This document shows positions 10,638 through 17,916 of a stretch of 23,451 bases of DNA, piece by piece. Source of the stretch: DASQEH01 sp038239485 (GTDB lineage: Bacteria > Actinomycetota > Actinomycetes > Propionibacteriales > Nocardioidaceae); the NCBI GenBank assembly GCA_038239485.1, contig JBBSET010000057.1, positions 1-23,451 on the forward strand, read 5' to 3'. The translations under genes and the position numbers were made by a program. The notes under the pieces were generated by a model. The model was given only the letters and a program-made list of their open reading frames with translations. It was not told the DNA's origin and did not search any database. Positions within the stretch are counted from its first letter, which is position 1, and every line of letters begins with the position of its first letter.

Positions 10638-11153
10638 TCAGCCGGGCGGTTGGTCGTCGCCCTCACCGGCCGCGGCGCTGGGATCGGCGCTGGGGTCGAA
10701 GTCCTCCGGGTTGATCTGGTCGAGGAACTGGATGAACTTCTCCACCTCTTCCTCCTGGTCGTCGGGGACGGCCAGGCCGGCCTCGTCGAGCACCTCGTCA
10801 CTGCAGAGGATCCGTGAACCGGTGCGCAGCGCGAGCGCGATCGAGTCCGACGGCCGAGCGCTGACCTCGATACCCCCGCCGAAGACGAGGTTCGCATAGA
10901 AGACGCCGTCGCGGACCTCCGTGATCTGGACCTCGGTCAGCTCATGCCCGGTCGCCTCGATGACATCCTTGAGCAGATCGTGCGTGAGGGGCCTCGGCGG
11001 CACCACACCCTGTTGGGCGAACGCGATCGCGGTGGCTTCCACGGCACCTACCCAGATGGGCAGGTATCGCTCACCGGTCGACTCTCGGAGGAGCACGATG
11101 GGCTGGTTGGACGGCATCTCAACCCGGACTCCGACGACATCGACCTCGCGCAC
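10638..11153 (-). CDS. Bifunctional nuclease family protein (DUF151)
   Basis: A 171-aa DUF151 protein; some plant and bacterial members have DNase/RNase activity, but the cellular role of the actinobacterial one is unknown. The N-terminus VREVDVVGVRVEMPSNQPIV and the blocks GERYLPIWVGAVEATAIA and ARPSDSIALALRTG are family-typical. The C-terminal 40 residues are acidic and disordered-looking. The start is GTG 11153; a TAGGCT box ends exactly 6 nt before it and no good Shine-Dalgarno is present, so the mRNA is probably leaderless. It sits between two MerR regulator genes, as does its homologue Rv1829, which points to a shared regulatory setting. The 196 bp beyond its stop hold the promoter region of the next gene. 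Confidence 0.92.
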   Translation of the reverse strand: MREVDVVGVRVEMPSNQPIVLLRESTGERYLPIWVGAVEATAIAFAQQGVVPPRPLTHDLLKDVIEATGHELTEVQITEVRDGVFYANLVFGGGIEVSARPSDSIALALRTGSRILCSDEVLDEAGLAVPDDQEEEVEKFIQFLDQINPEDFDPSADPSAAAGEGDDQPPG

Positions 11154-11159
11154 GCTTGA

Positions 11160-11165
11160 AGCCTA
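11160..11165 (-). promoter_or_regulatory. Candidate -10 box for leaderless DUF151 gene
   Basis: TAGGCT on the minus strand (11165-11160) leaves 6 nt before GTG 11153, which places the start codon at +1. The same hexamer stands before tldD and the PhoP-like gene. The remaining 98-bp gap holds a short GC-rich inverted repeat (CCGCC-GGCGG near 11231-11241), perhaps an ftsR terminator. Confidence 0.45.
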
Positions 11166-11251
11166 CTCTGCTCGGTCGGCTGGCTGAGGCGGGCTGAGAC
11201 GTCCAGTGCCCACAGCCCGGCACCACCTGGCCGCCCGGCGGTCGTCCGCGG

Positions 11252-12013
11252 TCAGGGTGTGTGGCGCAGGCCGCTGCGGACCAGCGCCGCGTGCAGGCGG
11301 ACGGACAGTACCGACAGCTCAGCGGCCATCTCAGCGGCGCGAGCGTGCGAGGCGGCGTCCTTCTGACGAGCCACGGGCTTGATGACCTGCTCGATCATGC
11401 CGACCTCACGGTCCGCGGCCGTCTTGAACGCCCGGACGTGGCGAGGCTCGAGCCCGTACTCCCCCAACCGTGCAACCGTCGTCGCGACGGCGAGCGCGTC
11501 GGCGTCGAAGTACTCGGTCCCGGTGATCGGTCTGACCAGCCCGAACCCGATCAGCTCGTCCAGTCGAGCTTCGCTCAGCCCGGAGTTCGCGACCAGCTCG
11601 CCGACCGAGATCCGCAGGGTTCCCGACAAGTCGTCGGAGCAGGTGGTCCCGTCCTCGGCCTGAGCCTCGAGCTCGGGGTGCGCGGTGACAGGCACCCGAG
11701 GACTCGCCCCGGCTGCCGTGGGAGGCTCCAGCCCGCGTTCCATCGCCTCGAGATGCTCGCCGATGACCTTGAGGGGAAGGTAGTGGTCGCGCTGGGCGCC
11801 GAGGATGTACCTCAGCCGCTCGACATGGGCGGCGGTGAACTTCCGGTAGCCGGACGGGGCGCGCTCCGGGTCGACCAGGCCTTCGGCCTCGAGGAAGCGG
11901 ATCTTGCTGATGCTGACATCGGGAAACTCCGGGCGCAGCCTGGCGAGCACCTGTCCGATGCTCATTCTGGCTCCGCCCGGTGTCGGCGGCTGCCCTGATG
12001 CCGGCGCGGCCAC
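11252..12013 (-). CDS. ftsR: MerR family regulator FtsR (Rv1828-like)
   Basis: FtsR activates ftsZ in Corynebacterium glutamicum, and this gene holds the same place next to garA/odhI. The MerR HTH starts at MSIGQVLARLRPEFPDVSIS and continues with KIRFLEAEGLVDPERAPSGY (helix-turn-helix and wing) and LRYILGAQRDHYLPLKVIGE (linker helix). A second winged-helix-like block, ISVGELVANSGLSEARLDEL, is in the C-terminal half. Two starts are possible: GTG 12013 (253 aa), 5 nt after the garA stop, or ATG 11965 (237 aa), which begins MSIGQVL and has GGAG about 5 nt upstream. I give the longer form because related proteins also carry a short disordered N-tail, but the shorter one is about as likely. Confidence 0.92.
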   Translation of the reverse strand: MAAPASGQPPTPGGARMSIGQVLARLRPEFPDVSISKIRFLEAEGLVDPERAPSGYRKFTAAHVERLRYILGAQRDHYLPLKVIGEHLEAMERGLEPPTAAGASPRVPVTAHPELEAQAEDGTTCSDDLSGTLRISVGELVANSGLSEARLDELIGFGLVRPITGTEYFDADALAVATTVARLGEYGLEPRHVRAFKTAADREVGMIEQVIKPVARQKDAASHARAAEMAAELSVLSVRLHAALVRSGLRHTP

Positions 12014-12018
12014 GGCGG

Positions 12019-12519
12019 CTATCCCTGGGAGCTGTTGAAGTACACCAGCCGGTACTTGCCGATCTGCACCTCGTCGCCGCCCGACAGCAGCACCTCGTCG
12101 ATCCGGTCGCGGTTGACGTACGTCCCGTTGAGGCTGCCCACGTCGGCGACCAGGTACCCGTCGGACGTACGGCGGAAGACCGCGTGCCGCCGGCTCACGG
12201 TCACGTCGTCGAGGAAGATCTCGCTGTTCGGGTGCCGACCCGCCGAGACCTCGTCGGTGTCGAGCAGGAACCGACTCCCAGCGCTCGGCCCTCTTTGCAC
12301 AACCAGCAGGGCGCTGCCCCGGGGCAATGCCTCGACGGCGGCCTCGTCGGCGGCGGACAAGTTGGCGTCGCTCTCGGTCTCGCTACGATCCGGTCCGCCG
12401 AAGTTGAGCGTGGACGTCGTGTCGACCGGGCCGTCCGGGGCGATGAGCCGATGCCCGCAGTGCGAGCAGAACCGTGCGCTGTCAGGGTTCTGGTGGCCGC
12501 ACTCGGTGCAGAATGGCAT
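12019..12519 (-). CDS. garA: GarA/OdhI-type FHA protein with N-terminal zinc ribbon
   Basis: GarA (OdhI) is a phospho-switch protein. Phosphorylated by Ser/Thr kinases on an N-terminal Thr-Thr motif, it changes its inhibition of 2-oxoglutarate dehydrogenase and its control of glutamate enzymes. The 166-aa protein has an FHA domain at about 69-160 with G94-R95, SRRH (109-112) and SLNGTYVN (129-136), all key phosphopeptide-binding positions. A DTTST segment (T34, T35) matches the phosphorylated ETTS motif of GarA. Unlike mycobacterial GarA, it begins with a four-cysteine zinc ribbon (C4, C7, C19, C22; CTECGHQ and FCSHCG). The start is ATG 12519, with AGGAGG 5 nt upstream. It lies between gcvH and ftsR, as in mycobacteria. 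Confidence 0.92.
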   Translation of the reverse strand: MPFCTECGHQNPDSARFCSHCGHRLIAPDGPVDTTSTLNFGGPDRSETESDANLSAADEAAVEALPRGSALLVVQRGPSAGSRFLLDTDEVSAGRHPNSEIFLDDVTVSRRHAVFRRTSDGYLVADVGSLNGTYVNRDRIDEVLLSGGDEVQIGKYRLVYFNSSQG

Positions 12520-12576
12520 TCAATCCTCCTCGCACGACCTTGTCGCGCAGCTCGAAAAGTGAGAAACGGTCACGCG

Positions 12577-12960
12577 CTACGGCGAGGCTACCGCGGCCTG
12601 GTAGTCCGCCGCACTGAGCAACTGGTCGCGCTGGGAAGGGTCGGAGATCCTGATCTCGACGATCCAGCCGTCGCCGTAGGGGTCCGTGTTGCACAGTTGC
12701 GGGGAGGCGTCCAGGGTGTCGTTCTGAGCAGTCACGGTGCCGCTGAGCGGCGCGAACAGGTCACTCACACTCTTCGTCGACTCGAGTTCCCCCATCGGTG
12801 CGCCGCCGGTCACCTCGTCACCGACGTCGGGAAGCTGGACGTAGACGATGTCGCCCAGGGAGTCTTGGGCGAAGTCGGTGATGCCGATCCGGACCGTCTC
12901 GGCATCCAGCTCCTTGACCCACTCGTGCTCGGGGGTGTACTTCAGGTCGTCAGGGGTCAT
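12577..12960 (-). CDS. gcvH: Glycine cleavage system H protein
   Basis: GcvH is the lipoyl-carrying shuttle of the glycine cleavage system. It receives the aminomethyl group from GcvP (same cluster) and gives it to GcvT, which is not in this window. The protein is 127 aa, the normal length. The lipoylation site is K63 in GELESTKSVSDLFAP, and N-terminal YTPEHEWV is family-typical. The start is ATG 12960 with GAGGAG about 7 nt upstream. It lies 19 bp after the DUF881 gene and 57 bp before garA, so it is probably cotranscribed with them. Confidence 0.97.
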   Translation of the reverse strand: MTPDDLKYTPEHEWVKELDAETVRIGITDFAQDSLGDIVYVQLPDVGDEVTGGAPMGELESTKSVSDLFAPLSGTVTAQNDTLDASPQLCNTDPYGDGWIVEIRISDPSQRDQLLSAADYQAAVASP

Positions 12961-12979
12961 GTGCTGCTCCTCGTCGGGT

Positions 12980-13714
12980 TCAGCGGCCAGTCGGCTGAGA
13001 GTACTCAGGCGGCCTGATCGTATGCAACGCGCTCACGTCGACGACGGCGGACTCCTTCACAGTGACCGTTCCACCGAGCTGGTCGACCTCGTCGCTCAAA
13101 CCGCCGGGGAACACCACCGCCTGGCTCAGGGTATGCGGCGAACCGATCACGTCGACGACGTAGGGGGCCGACAGCCGGGTGCCGTCGGCTGTAAGGCCCG
13201 CGGTGGAGTCGACGAACGCTGTGGATGCCACGACTCTCACCGTGTCGTTGACCTCGATGGCTTCAGCGCCGGCGTCCCGCAGCTCCTCGATACCGTTCAA
13301 GAGGCTGGCAGCCGTGACCGCGCCGTGCGGATCGTTGATCGTGACCGTGACCCCCGGACCGACCGCCGCCACGGTGCCAGCCAGGATCTCGAGCGCGCCA
13401 AGCCGGTTCTGGCCCTCGATGATCGCGGCCTGGTGGCTCTGCGAGCTCGAGAGCAGACTCGACTGCACCCGCCGGAGATCGTCGATCTGCTGCTGGGCCC
13501 GGTCCGAGGCACCTGACAGCGAATCCAGCAGCGCAACCAGGTCACTTCGGCGAGCACCGCCGAAGTTGTCGTCGGTCCTGGTGAGGCGGACCTGCACCAC
13601 GGCCGCGAACCCCAGCGCCGCGAGCAGGACGGCCACCACGACCTGGGCACCACTGGGCCGGCCGAGGAGCAGCGACCTCAGGGTCCGCGAGGGCGATGTC
13701 GACTCGTCAGGCAT
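12980..13714 (-). CDS. DUF881 membrane-anchored protein (Rv1825-like)
   Basis: A 244-aa protein with one N-terminal membrane segment (about residues 22-46, AQVVVAVLLAALGFAAVVQV), then a Gln/Ser-rich predicted coiled coil (about 55-105) and a DUF881 domain (VGPGVTVTINDPHGAV, LLNGIEELRDAGAEAIEVND, PYVVDVIGSP). The orientation is probably short tail inside and domain outside. Its ATG overlaps the end of sbp by 8 bp, and it is the second DUF881 protein of the cluster. DUF881 proteins YlxW and YlxX flank sbp beside ftsA-ftsZ in Bacillus subtilis, which hints at a divisome or envelope role, but no function is established. Confidence 0.9.
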   Translation of the reverse strand: MPDESTSPSRTLRSLLLGRPSGAQVVVAVLLAALGFAAVVQVRLTRTDDNFGGARRSDLVALLDSLSGASDRAQQQIDDLRRVQSSLLSSSQSHQAAIIEGQNRLGALEILAGTVAAVGPGVTVTINDPHGAVTAASLLNGIEELRDAGAEAIEVNDTVRVVASTAFVDSTAGLTADGTRLSAPYVVDVIGSPHTLSQAVVFPGGLSDEVDQLGGTVTVKESAVVDVSALHTIRPPEYSQPTGR

Positions 13715-14039
13715 GGAAGACGTGCCTTCTGATCGCGGCGACGTTGGAGAAGATGCGGATGCCCAGGACCACGATGACCCCGGTCGACAGCTGTCCGCCG
13801 ACGCCCAGCTGGTCGCCCAGATAGACGATCAGCCCCGCGATCAGCACGTTGGACACGAAGGAGACGACGAACACCTTGTCGTCGAAGATGCCATCGAGGT
13901 AGGCGCGCAGGCCACCGAATACGGCGTCGAGGGCCGCGACGACGGCGATCGGGAGGTACGGCTGAAGGCTGTCCGGTACGGAGGGCTCCAGGAAGATCCC
14001 GGCCAGCACGCCGACGACGAGTCCGACAAGGGCGACCAT
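13707..14039 (-). CDS. sbp: Small basic protein Sbp (DUF1290)
   Basis: A 110-aa integral membrane protein with about three hydrophobic helices. Family blocks are PYLPIAVVAALDAVFGGLRA (about 27-46) and LGIRIFSNVAAIRRH near the C-terminus. The start is ATG 14039, which shares one base with the upstream DUF881 stop (TGATG). A longer frame reaching to 14159 lies inside that gene and is rejected. The function is unknown. The DUF881-Sbp-DUF881 arrangement recurs in mycobacteria (Rv1823-Rv1825) and resembles the ylxW-ylxX-sbp-ftsA-ftsZ region of Bacillus, so a structural link to division is a reasonable inference. Confidence 0.93.
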   Translation of the reverse strand: MVALVGLVVGVLAGIFLEPSVPDSLQPYLPIAVVAALDAVFGGLRAYLDGIFDDKVFVVSFVSNVLIAGLIVYLGDQLGVGGQLSTGVIVVLGIRIFSNVAAIRRHVFHA

Positions 14040-14848
14040 CAGCGCCCACCGGCCATACGTGCGTAGAGCAGACGGCTCTGGGGCTCGGCTGGCAAGGTCA
14101 GGTCCGATGCGGTCTCGACGTTGAAGCCGATACCGTAGTTCGCCTTCAGCGACAGCCACACCCCGCCGGCCTCAGTCTGGAGGAACCTGGCGGCCAGTGT
14201 GTCAGGGTCGCCGACGGCCTCGATGACGTACGGCGGGGTGAGCGAGCGGTAGTTCACCGTGATGGCGCGGCCGGCGAAGCGGATCGACGAGAGACTTGTC
14301 AGCCGCTCCCCGCCGATCGACACCGCCTCGGCTCCGGCTTCCCACAGCCCGTTGGCGAGCAGTTGGAGATCACTGTCGCGGACGACCCCACCGATGCCGC
14401 TGCCGGATCCCTTGGCATCGGCCACGGTGATCTTCACCCCGGGCCCGCTGACGGCGGTCGCACCCGCGACCGTTGTCAGCTCGCTCAGCCGGGAGTCGAG
14501 TGATCGTTCGCCGTCGATCTCGGTGGCCAGTCGGACCTGTTGGGCGGCGACGCCCTCCTGCAGGGAGGTCAGCTGTGTGTGCAGAGAGGCGAGTCGGCCC
14601 TGCCGGCTGTGGATCTCGGCCACCAGCTGGGCGCGCTCGGCGAGCTGGGCAGGCCGGTCGCGCTCGGTCTGGAGGGCCGAGACGCCGAGGAGGACGCCGA
14701 AGGCTGCGAGCGTGACTACCACGGTTGTTCTCCTACCGGGCGCAGCCCCTCCGCGTCGCGAGGCGGTGACCCGATAGTCGGGGTCCAGGGCTCCGCCCAG
14801 GACCTGGGTGAGTAGGTCGTCGTAGTGGCGGGGTGGCGGGGTGGTCAT
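14039..14848 (-). CDS. DUF881 membrane-anchored protein (Rv1823-like)
   Basis: A 269-aa protein that begins MTTPPPRHYDDLLTQVLGG. A cytoplasmic Arg-rich stretch precedes one membrane helix (about 48-65, TTVVVTLAAFGVLLGVSA), a coiled coil rich in Glu, Gln and Leu (about 66-125), and a DUF881 domain (SGPGVKITVADAKG, LQLLANGLWEAGAEAVSIGG, PYVIEAVGDPDTL). The start is ATG 14848, overlapping the phosphatidyltransferase stop by 4 bp (ATGA). The open frame runs on to 15355 inside that gene and is not used. It differs from its neighbour DUF881 protein in having a longer cytoplasmic N-tail. Confidence 0.9.
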   Translation of the reverse strand: MTTPPPRHYDDLLTQVLGGALDPDYRVTASRRGGAAPGRRTTVVVTLAAFGVLLGVSALQTERDRPAQLAERAQLVAEIHSRQGRLASLHTQLTSLQEGVAAQQVRLATEIDGERSLDSRLSELTTVAGATAVSGPGVKITVADAKGSGSGIGGVVRDSDLQLLANGLWEAGAEAVSIGGERLTSLSSIRFAGRAITVNYRSLTPPYVIEAVGDPDTLAARFLQTEAGGVWLSLKANYGIGFNVETASDLTLPAEPQSRLLYARMAGGR

Positions 14849-15447
14849 GGCGTCGGCGCCGCGACGCTGCGGGGCTCGTGCAGCAGCCGGCTGACCTGGT
14901 AGGCGTAGAGGAACCCGGCCCACCAGTACAGCCCCGTGCCCCAGATCGCGAAGGCCCAGCCGCAGACCTTCGCCAACGTCCCCACCGGGCCGCTGCCGTC
15001 TCCCAGCAGCAACAGCGGGAACGCATACAGCAGGTTGGCGGTGGCGGCCTTGCCGAGGAAGTGCACGGGGAGCGCGCTGAAGCCGCGGCTGCGAAGGAAC
15101 GGCACCAACGAGAACAGGAAGACGTCGCGCATCGGCAGTGCCACCGCGAGCTCCCAGGGGATGATGTGGCGAAGCGCGAGCCCGATCACGACAGCGAGGA
15201 TGTAGAGCCGGTCGGCCACCGGGTCCAGGATCTGTCCCAGCTTCGACGCCTGGTTCAAGGTCCTGGCCAACGTACCGTCGAGCCAGTCCGTGAACCCCGA
15301 CACCAACAGCACGATCAAGGCCCAGCCGTCGGCCTCGGGCACGAGAACCAGCCACAGGAACAGCGGCACCCCGAACAGCCGGGCGATGCTCAGCACGTTG
15401 GGCAGTGTCAGGATGCGGTCGGTGACCACGATCGGCTGCTCAGCCAC
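14845..15447 (-). CDS. CDP-alcohol phosphatidyltransferase (PgsA2-like)
   Basis: A membrane enzyme that moves a phosphatidyl group from CDP-diacylglycerol to an alcohol. The 200-aa sequence carries the complete family signature D-x2-DG-x2-AR-x8-G-x3-D-x3-D: D54, D57, G58, A61, R62, G71, D75, D79. It has several hydrophobic helices. Its position matches M. tuberculosis pgsA2 (Rv1822). The acceptor (glycerol 3-phosphate, inositol phosphate or a phosphatidylglycerol for cardiolipin) cannot be read from the sequence. The start is GTG 15447 with GGAG upstream; it is the first gene of the minus-strand cluster. A weak -10 candidate, TACAGT, lies at 15505-15500 on the minus strand. Confidence 0.9.
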   Translation of the reverse strand: MAEQPIVVTDRILTLPNVLSIARLFGVPLFLWLVLVPEADGWALIVLLVSGFTDWLDGTLARTLNQASKLGQILDPVADRLYILAVVIGLALRHIIPWELAVALPMRDVFLFSLVPFLRSRGFSALPVHFLGKAATANLLYAFPLLLLGDGSGPVGTLAKVCGWAFAIWGTGLYWWAGFLYAYQVSRLLHEPRSVAAPTP

Positions 15448-15598
15448 CCACCGCTCCGCTCGTCAGTCCCGCGCCTCCACCCTTCGGGGCCACAACGCGA
15501 CTGTAGTACGACGCGACGACGAGACACCGCAGCGCCGCAGGTGCTCGGGCGGCGCCGTCGGCCTCGAGCGTCGACCATCGCTGAGGGCCATCCAGCTC

Positions 15599-15616
15599 TC
15601 ACAGCAGACTCACAGC
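15599..15616 (+). promoter_or_regulatory. PhoP-box direct repeat before the PhoP-like gene
   Basis: TCACAGC (15599-15605), AGAC, TCACAGC (15610-15616) form a perfect heptamer direct repeat with 4-bp spacing and an 11-bp period. This is the binding pattern described for M. tuberculosis PhoP. It covers the -35 region of the putative promoter with -10 at 15624 and sits in the 212-bp gap between the divergent phosphatidyltransferase and PhoP-like genes. Autoregulation is inferred. Confidence 0.75.
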
Positions 15617-15623
15617 CGATGCG

Positions 15624-15629
15624 TAGGCT
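15624..15629 (+). promoter_or_regulatory. Candidate -10 box of the PhoP-like gene
   Basis: TAGGCT fits TANNNT, 8 bp after the PhoP-box repeat. Transcription would start near 15636, leaving a leader of about 24 nt before ATG 15660, where the Shine-Dalgarno is weak. Confidence 0.45.
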
Positions 15630-15659
15630 GGCCCTATCCCGCTCAGTGAGAATCGACGG

Positions 15660-16403
15660 ATGTCAACCGTGTCCGTGTCCCCTCTGTCGCCCGCCGTGTT
15701 GACCCGTGGCGACGGTACGCCGCTCCGCGTCCTCGTCGTGGACGACGAACCCAACCTGGCCGAGCTGCTGGCGATGGCCCTGCGCCTCGAGGGCTGGGAC
15801 ATCGCCGTCGCGCTGACCGGGGCGAAGGCGGTCGCGGCGGCCAAGAAGCACCGGCCCGACGCGGTGGTACTGGACATGATGCTGCCCGACTTCGACGGTC
15901 TGGAGGTGCTGCGCCGGATGCGGATCCAGCTCCCCGACGTCCCGGTCCTGTTCCTCACGGCCAGGGACTCCGTCGAGGACCGGGTTGCAGGGCTGACGGC
16001 CGGAGGCGACGACTACGTCACCAAGCCTTTCAGTCTCGAGGAGGTGGTCGCGCGGCTTCGTGGTCTCCGGCGTCGTGCCGGCGCAGGCACGACTCGCCCA
16101 AGCTCCGAGCTCGCGGTCGGCGACCTCGTGCTCGACGAGGACAGCCACGAGGTGCGACGCGGCGGTGCCCAGATCCACCTCACCGCCACCGAGTTCGAGC
16201 TGCTCCGGTACCTGATGCGCAACCCCCGCCGGGTGCTCAGCAAGGCGCAGATCCTCGACCGGGTCTGGAACTACGACTTCGGTGGCCAAGCGAACGTGGT
16301 GGAGCTCTACGTCTCCTATCTGCGCAAGAAGGTCGACGCGGGCCGGGCCCCGATGATCCACACGATGCGCGGAGCGGGGTATGTCCTCAAGCCCTCGGAC
16401 TGA
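15660..16403 (+). CDS. PhoP-like OmpR-family response regulator
   Basis: A 247-aa regulator. The receiver domain (about 22-138) has the acidic pocket VVDDE (D28, D29), phospho-acceptor D72 in VVLDMMLP, T100 and K122 in YVTKPFSLEEVV. The OmpR-type winged helix (about 150-245) contains LTATEFELLRYLMRNPRRVL, DRVWNYDFGGQANVVELYVS and the wing HTMRGAGYVL. As I recall the M. tuberculosis PhoP sequence, resemblance is strong in both domains (for example GLTLGGDDYVTKPFSLEEVV and VWRYDFGGDVNVVESYVSYL). The start is ATG 15660; the 20-residue N-tail resembles that of PhoP. The gene end overlaps the kinase start by 23 bp. A PhoP-type box lies in its promoter. Other PrrA/MprA-like paralogues are the main alternative identity. 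Confidence 0.93.
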   Translation: MSTVSVSPLSPAVLTRGDGTPLRVLVVDDEPNLAELLAMALRLEGWDIAVALTGAKAVAAAKKHRPDAVVLDMMLPDFDGLEVLRRMRIQLPDVPVLFLTARDSVEDRVAGLTAGGDDYVTKPFSLEEVVARLRGLRRRAGAGTTRPSSELAVGDLVLDEDSHEVRRGGAQIHLTATEFELLRYLMRNPRRVLSKAQILDRVWNYDFGGQANVVELYVSYLRKKVDAGRAPMIHTMRGAGYVLKPSD

Positions 16404-17916
16404 CGCGGAACCGACCACCGAGCGGTCGAGCAGGCGCGGGCGCTTCTGGCCCACGTCGCTGACCAGCCGGCTGGTGCTGACGAGCATCGTTCTCGTCGCT
16501 TCGGCCAGCCTCGTCGTGACATCCGTCGCGACGCTGGCGCTTCGTCACTTCCTGCTACAGCGCCTCGACGGTCAGCTCAGCTCGGCGACCAGGCTGTCGG
16601 AGATGACGCTCGGCGACCACGACAGCGACCCCCTGGGGGGCGGCTCCCGGTTCGGTGGCGGCCCAGGATTCGTCCCCGGGCAAGGAACAGGCACGCTGAG
16701 CGGGATCCTGAACAGCAACCAGCTGGCGCCACGCGTCATCACCGACCAGTTCCAGGGCGGGGTGCTGCAGTATGTCCTGCTCGATGCCGACGCCGTCGCG
16801 ACGCTCTCCAGCCTCCCAACCGACGGCCAGCCCAGAACGGTTGCACTCGACGGTCTCGGCCGGTATCGGGTCGTCGTCGAGAACGTCGGAGCCGAGACGC
16901 TCGTCAGCGGCCTTCCGACCAAGGACGTCGACGCGACGATCGGAAGCCTGATCGGGTGGGAGGCCCTCGTCTCGCTCCTGGCAGTGCTGCTGGCTGCGGG
17001 AGCGGGCCTGTTCGTGGTGCGACGGCAGCTGAAACCACTGCGCCAGGTCGCGGTGACCGCACGGCACGTGAGCACGCTGCCGCTGGCGTCCGGTCAGGTC
17101 GGTCTCACCGCACGGGTGCCGGCCGACGTGGCGGACCCCGGGACCGAGGTCGGGCAGGTCGGTCTGGCCCTCAATCTCCTGCTGGGCCGGGTCGAGGAGG
17201 CACTCGACGTCCGGCACCGAAGCGAGCAGCGGGTACGCCAGTTCGTCGCAGACGCCTCACACGAGCTCCGGACGCCCCTGTCCACGATCCAGGGGTATGC
17301 GGAGCTGAGCCGACGCGGTGACCCGTCCGACGCGGGTGCCATGCTGCATGCGCTGAACAGGGTCGAGAGCGAGTCGGTGCGGATGGCGGCCCTCGTCGAC
17401 GACCTGCTGCTCCTCGCCAGGCTGGACTCCGGCCGGCCGCTGGACTCCGAAGAGGTCGACCTGACCATGATCGCCGTCGAAGCCGTCAACGACGCCAGGG
17501 TCGTGGCTCCGGACCACACCTGGCGGCTCGAGCTTCCGAACCGGTCGCTGACGATGACAGGCGATGCCCATCGTCTCCACCAGGTCGTGAGCAACCTGGT
17601 CGGCAACGCCAGGAGGCATACCGGTGCCGGGACGACGGTGACCGTCGGCGCGCAGCTCACGGCAGCCGACCAGCTCGAGCTGACCGTCCACGACGACGGC
17701 CCGGGCCTGCCACCCGGCCTGGGGACATCGGTGTTCGAGCGGTTCTCCCGTGGCGACACCAGCCGGACCCGGGCGTCCGGCGGCGCCGGGCTCGGCCTGT
17801 CGATCGTCGAGGCGATCGTCGAGGCGCATGCGGGCACCGTCAGGGTGGAGAGCCGGCCGGGCGACACCACCTTCACGGTCACGCTGCCGACGTCTCACAG
17901 CCAGGGCACAGAGTGA
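16381..17916 (+). CDS. PhoR-like sensor histidine kinase
   Basis: A 511-aa membrane kinase, partner of the preceding regulator. Membrane helix 1 is at about 30-56 and helix 2 at about 190-213. Between them is an extracytoplasmic sensor region of about 130 residues with a Gly-rich segment (86-104). A HAMP linker follows (about 214-270). The H-box DASHELRTPL contains the phospho-acceptor H294; the N-box SNLVGNARRH has N405/N409; the G1 box HDDGPGLPP is at 437-445 and G2 GGAGLGLSIV at 467-476. The start is ATG 16381, inside the regulator gene; no better start lies downstream. The stimulus is unknown. The last 20 bp and the stop codon carry part of a repeat array that may control the next gene. 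Confidence 0.93.
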   Translation: MSSSPRTDAEPTTERSSRRGRFWPTSLTSRLVLTSIVLVASASLVVTSVATLALRHFLLQRLDGQLSSATRLSEMTLGDHDSDPLGGGSRFGGGPGFVPGQGTGTLSGILNSNQLAPRVITDQFQGGVLQYVLLDADAVATLSSLPTDGQPRTVALDGLGRYRVVVENVGAETLVSGLPTKDVDATIGSLIGWEALVSLLAVLLAAGAGLFVVRRQLKPLRQVAVTARHVSTLPLASGQVGLTARVPADVADPGTEVGQVGLALNLLLGRVEEALDVRHRSEQRVRQFVADASHELRTPLSTIQGYAELSRRGDPSDAGAMLHALNRVESESVRMAALVDDLLLLARLDSGRPLDSEEVDLTMIAVEAVNDARVVAPDHTWRLELPNRSLTMTGDAHRLHQVVSNLVGNARRHTGAGTTVTVGAQLTAADQLELTVHDDGPGLPPGLGTSVFERFSRGDTSRTRASGGAGLGLSIVEAIVEAHAGTVRVESRPGDTTFTVTLPTSHSQGTE

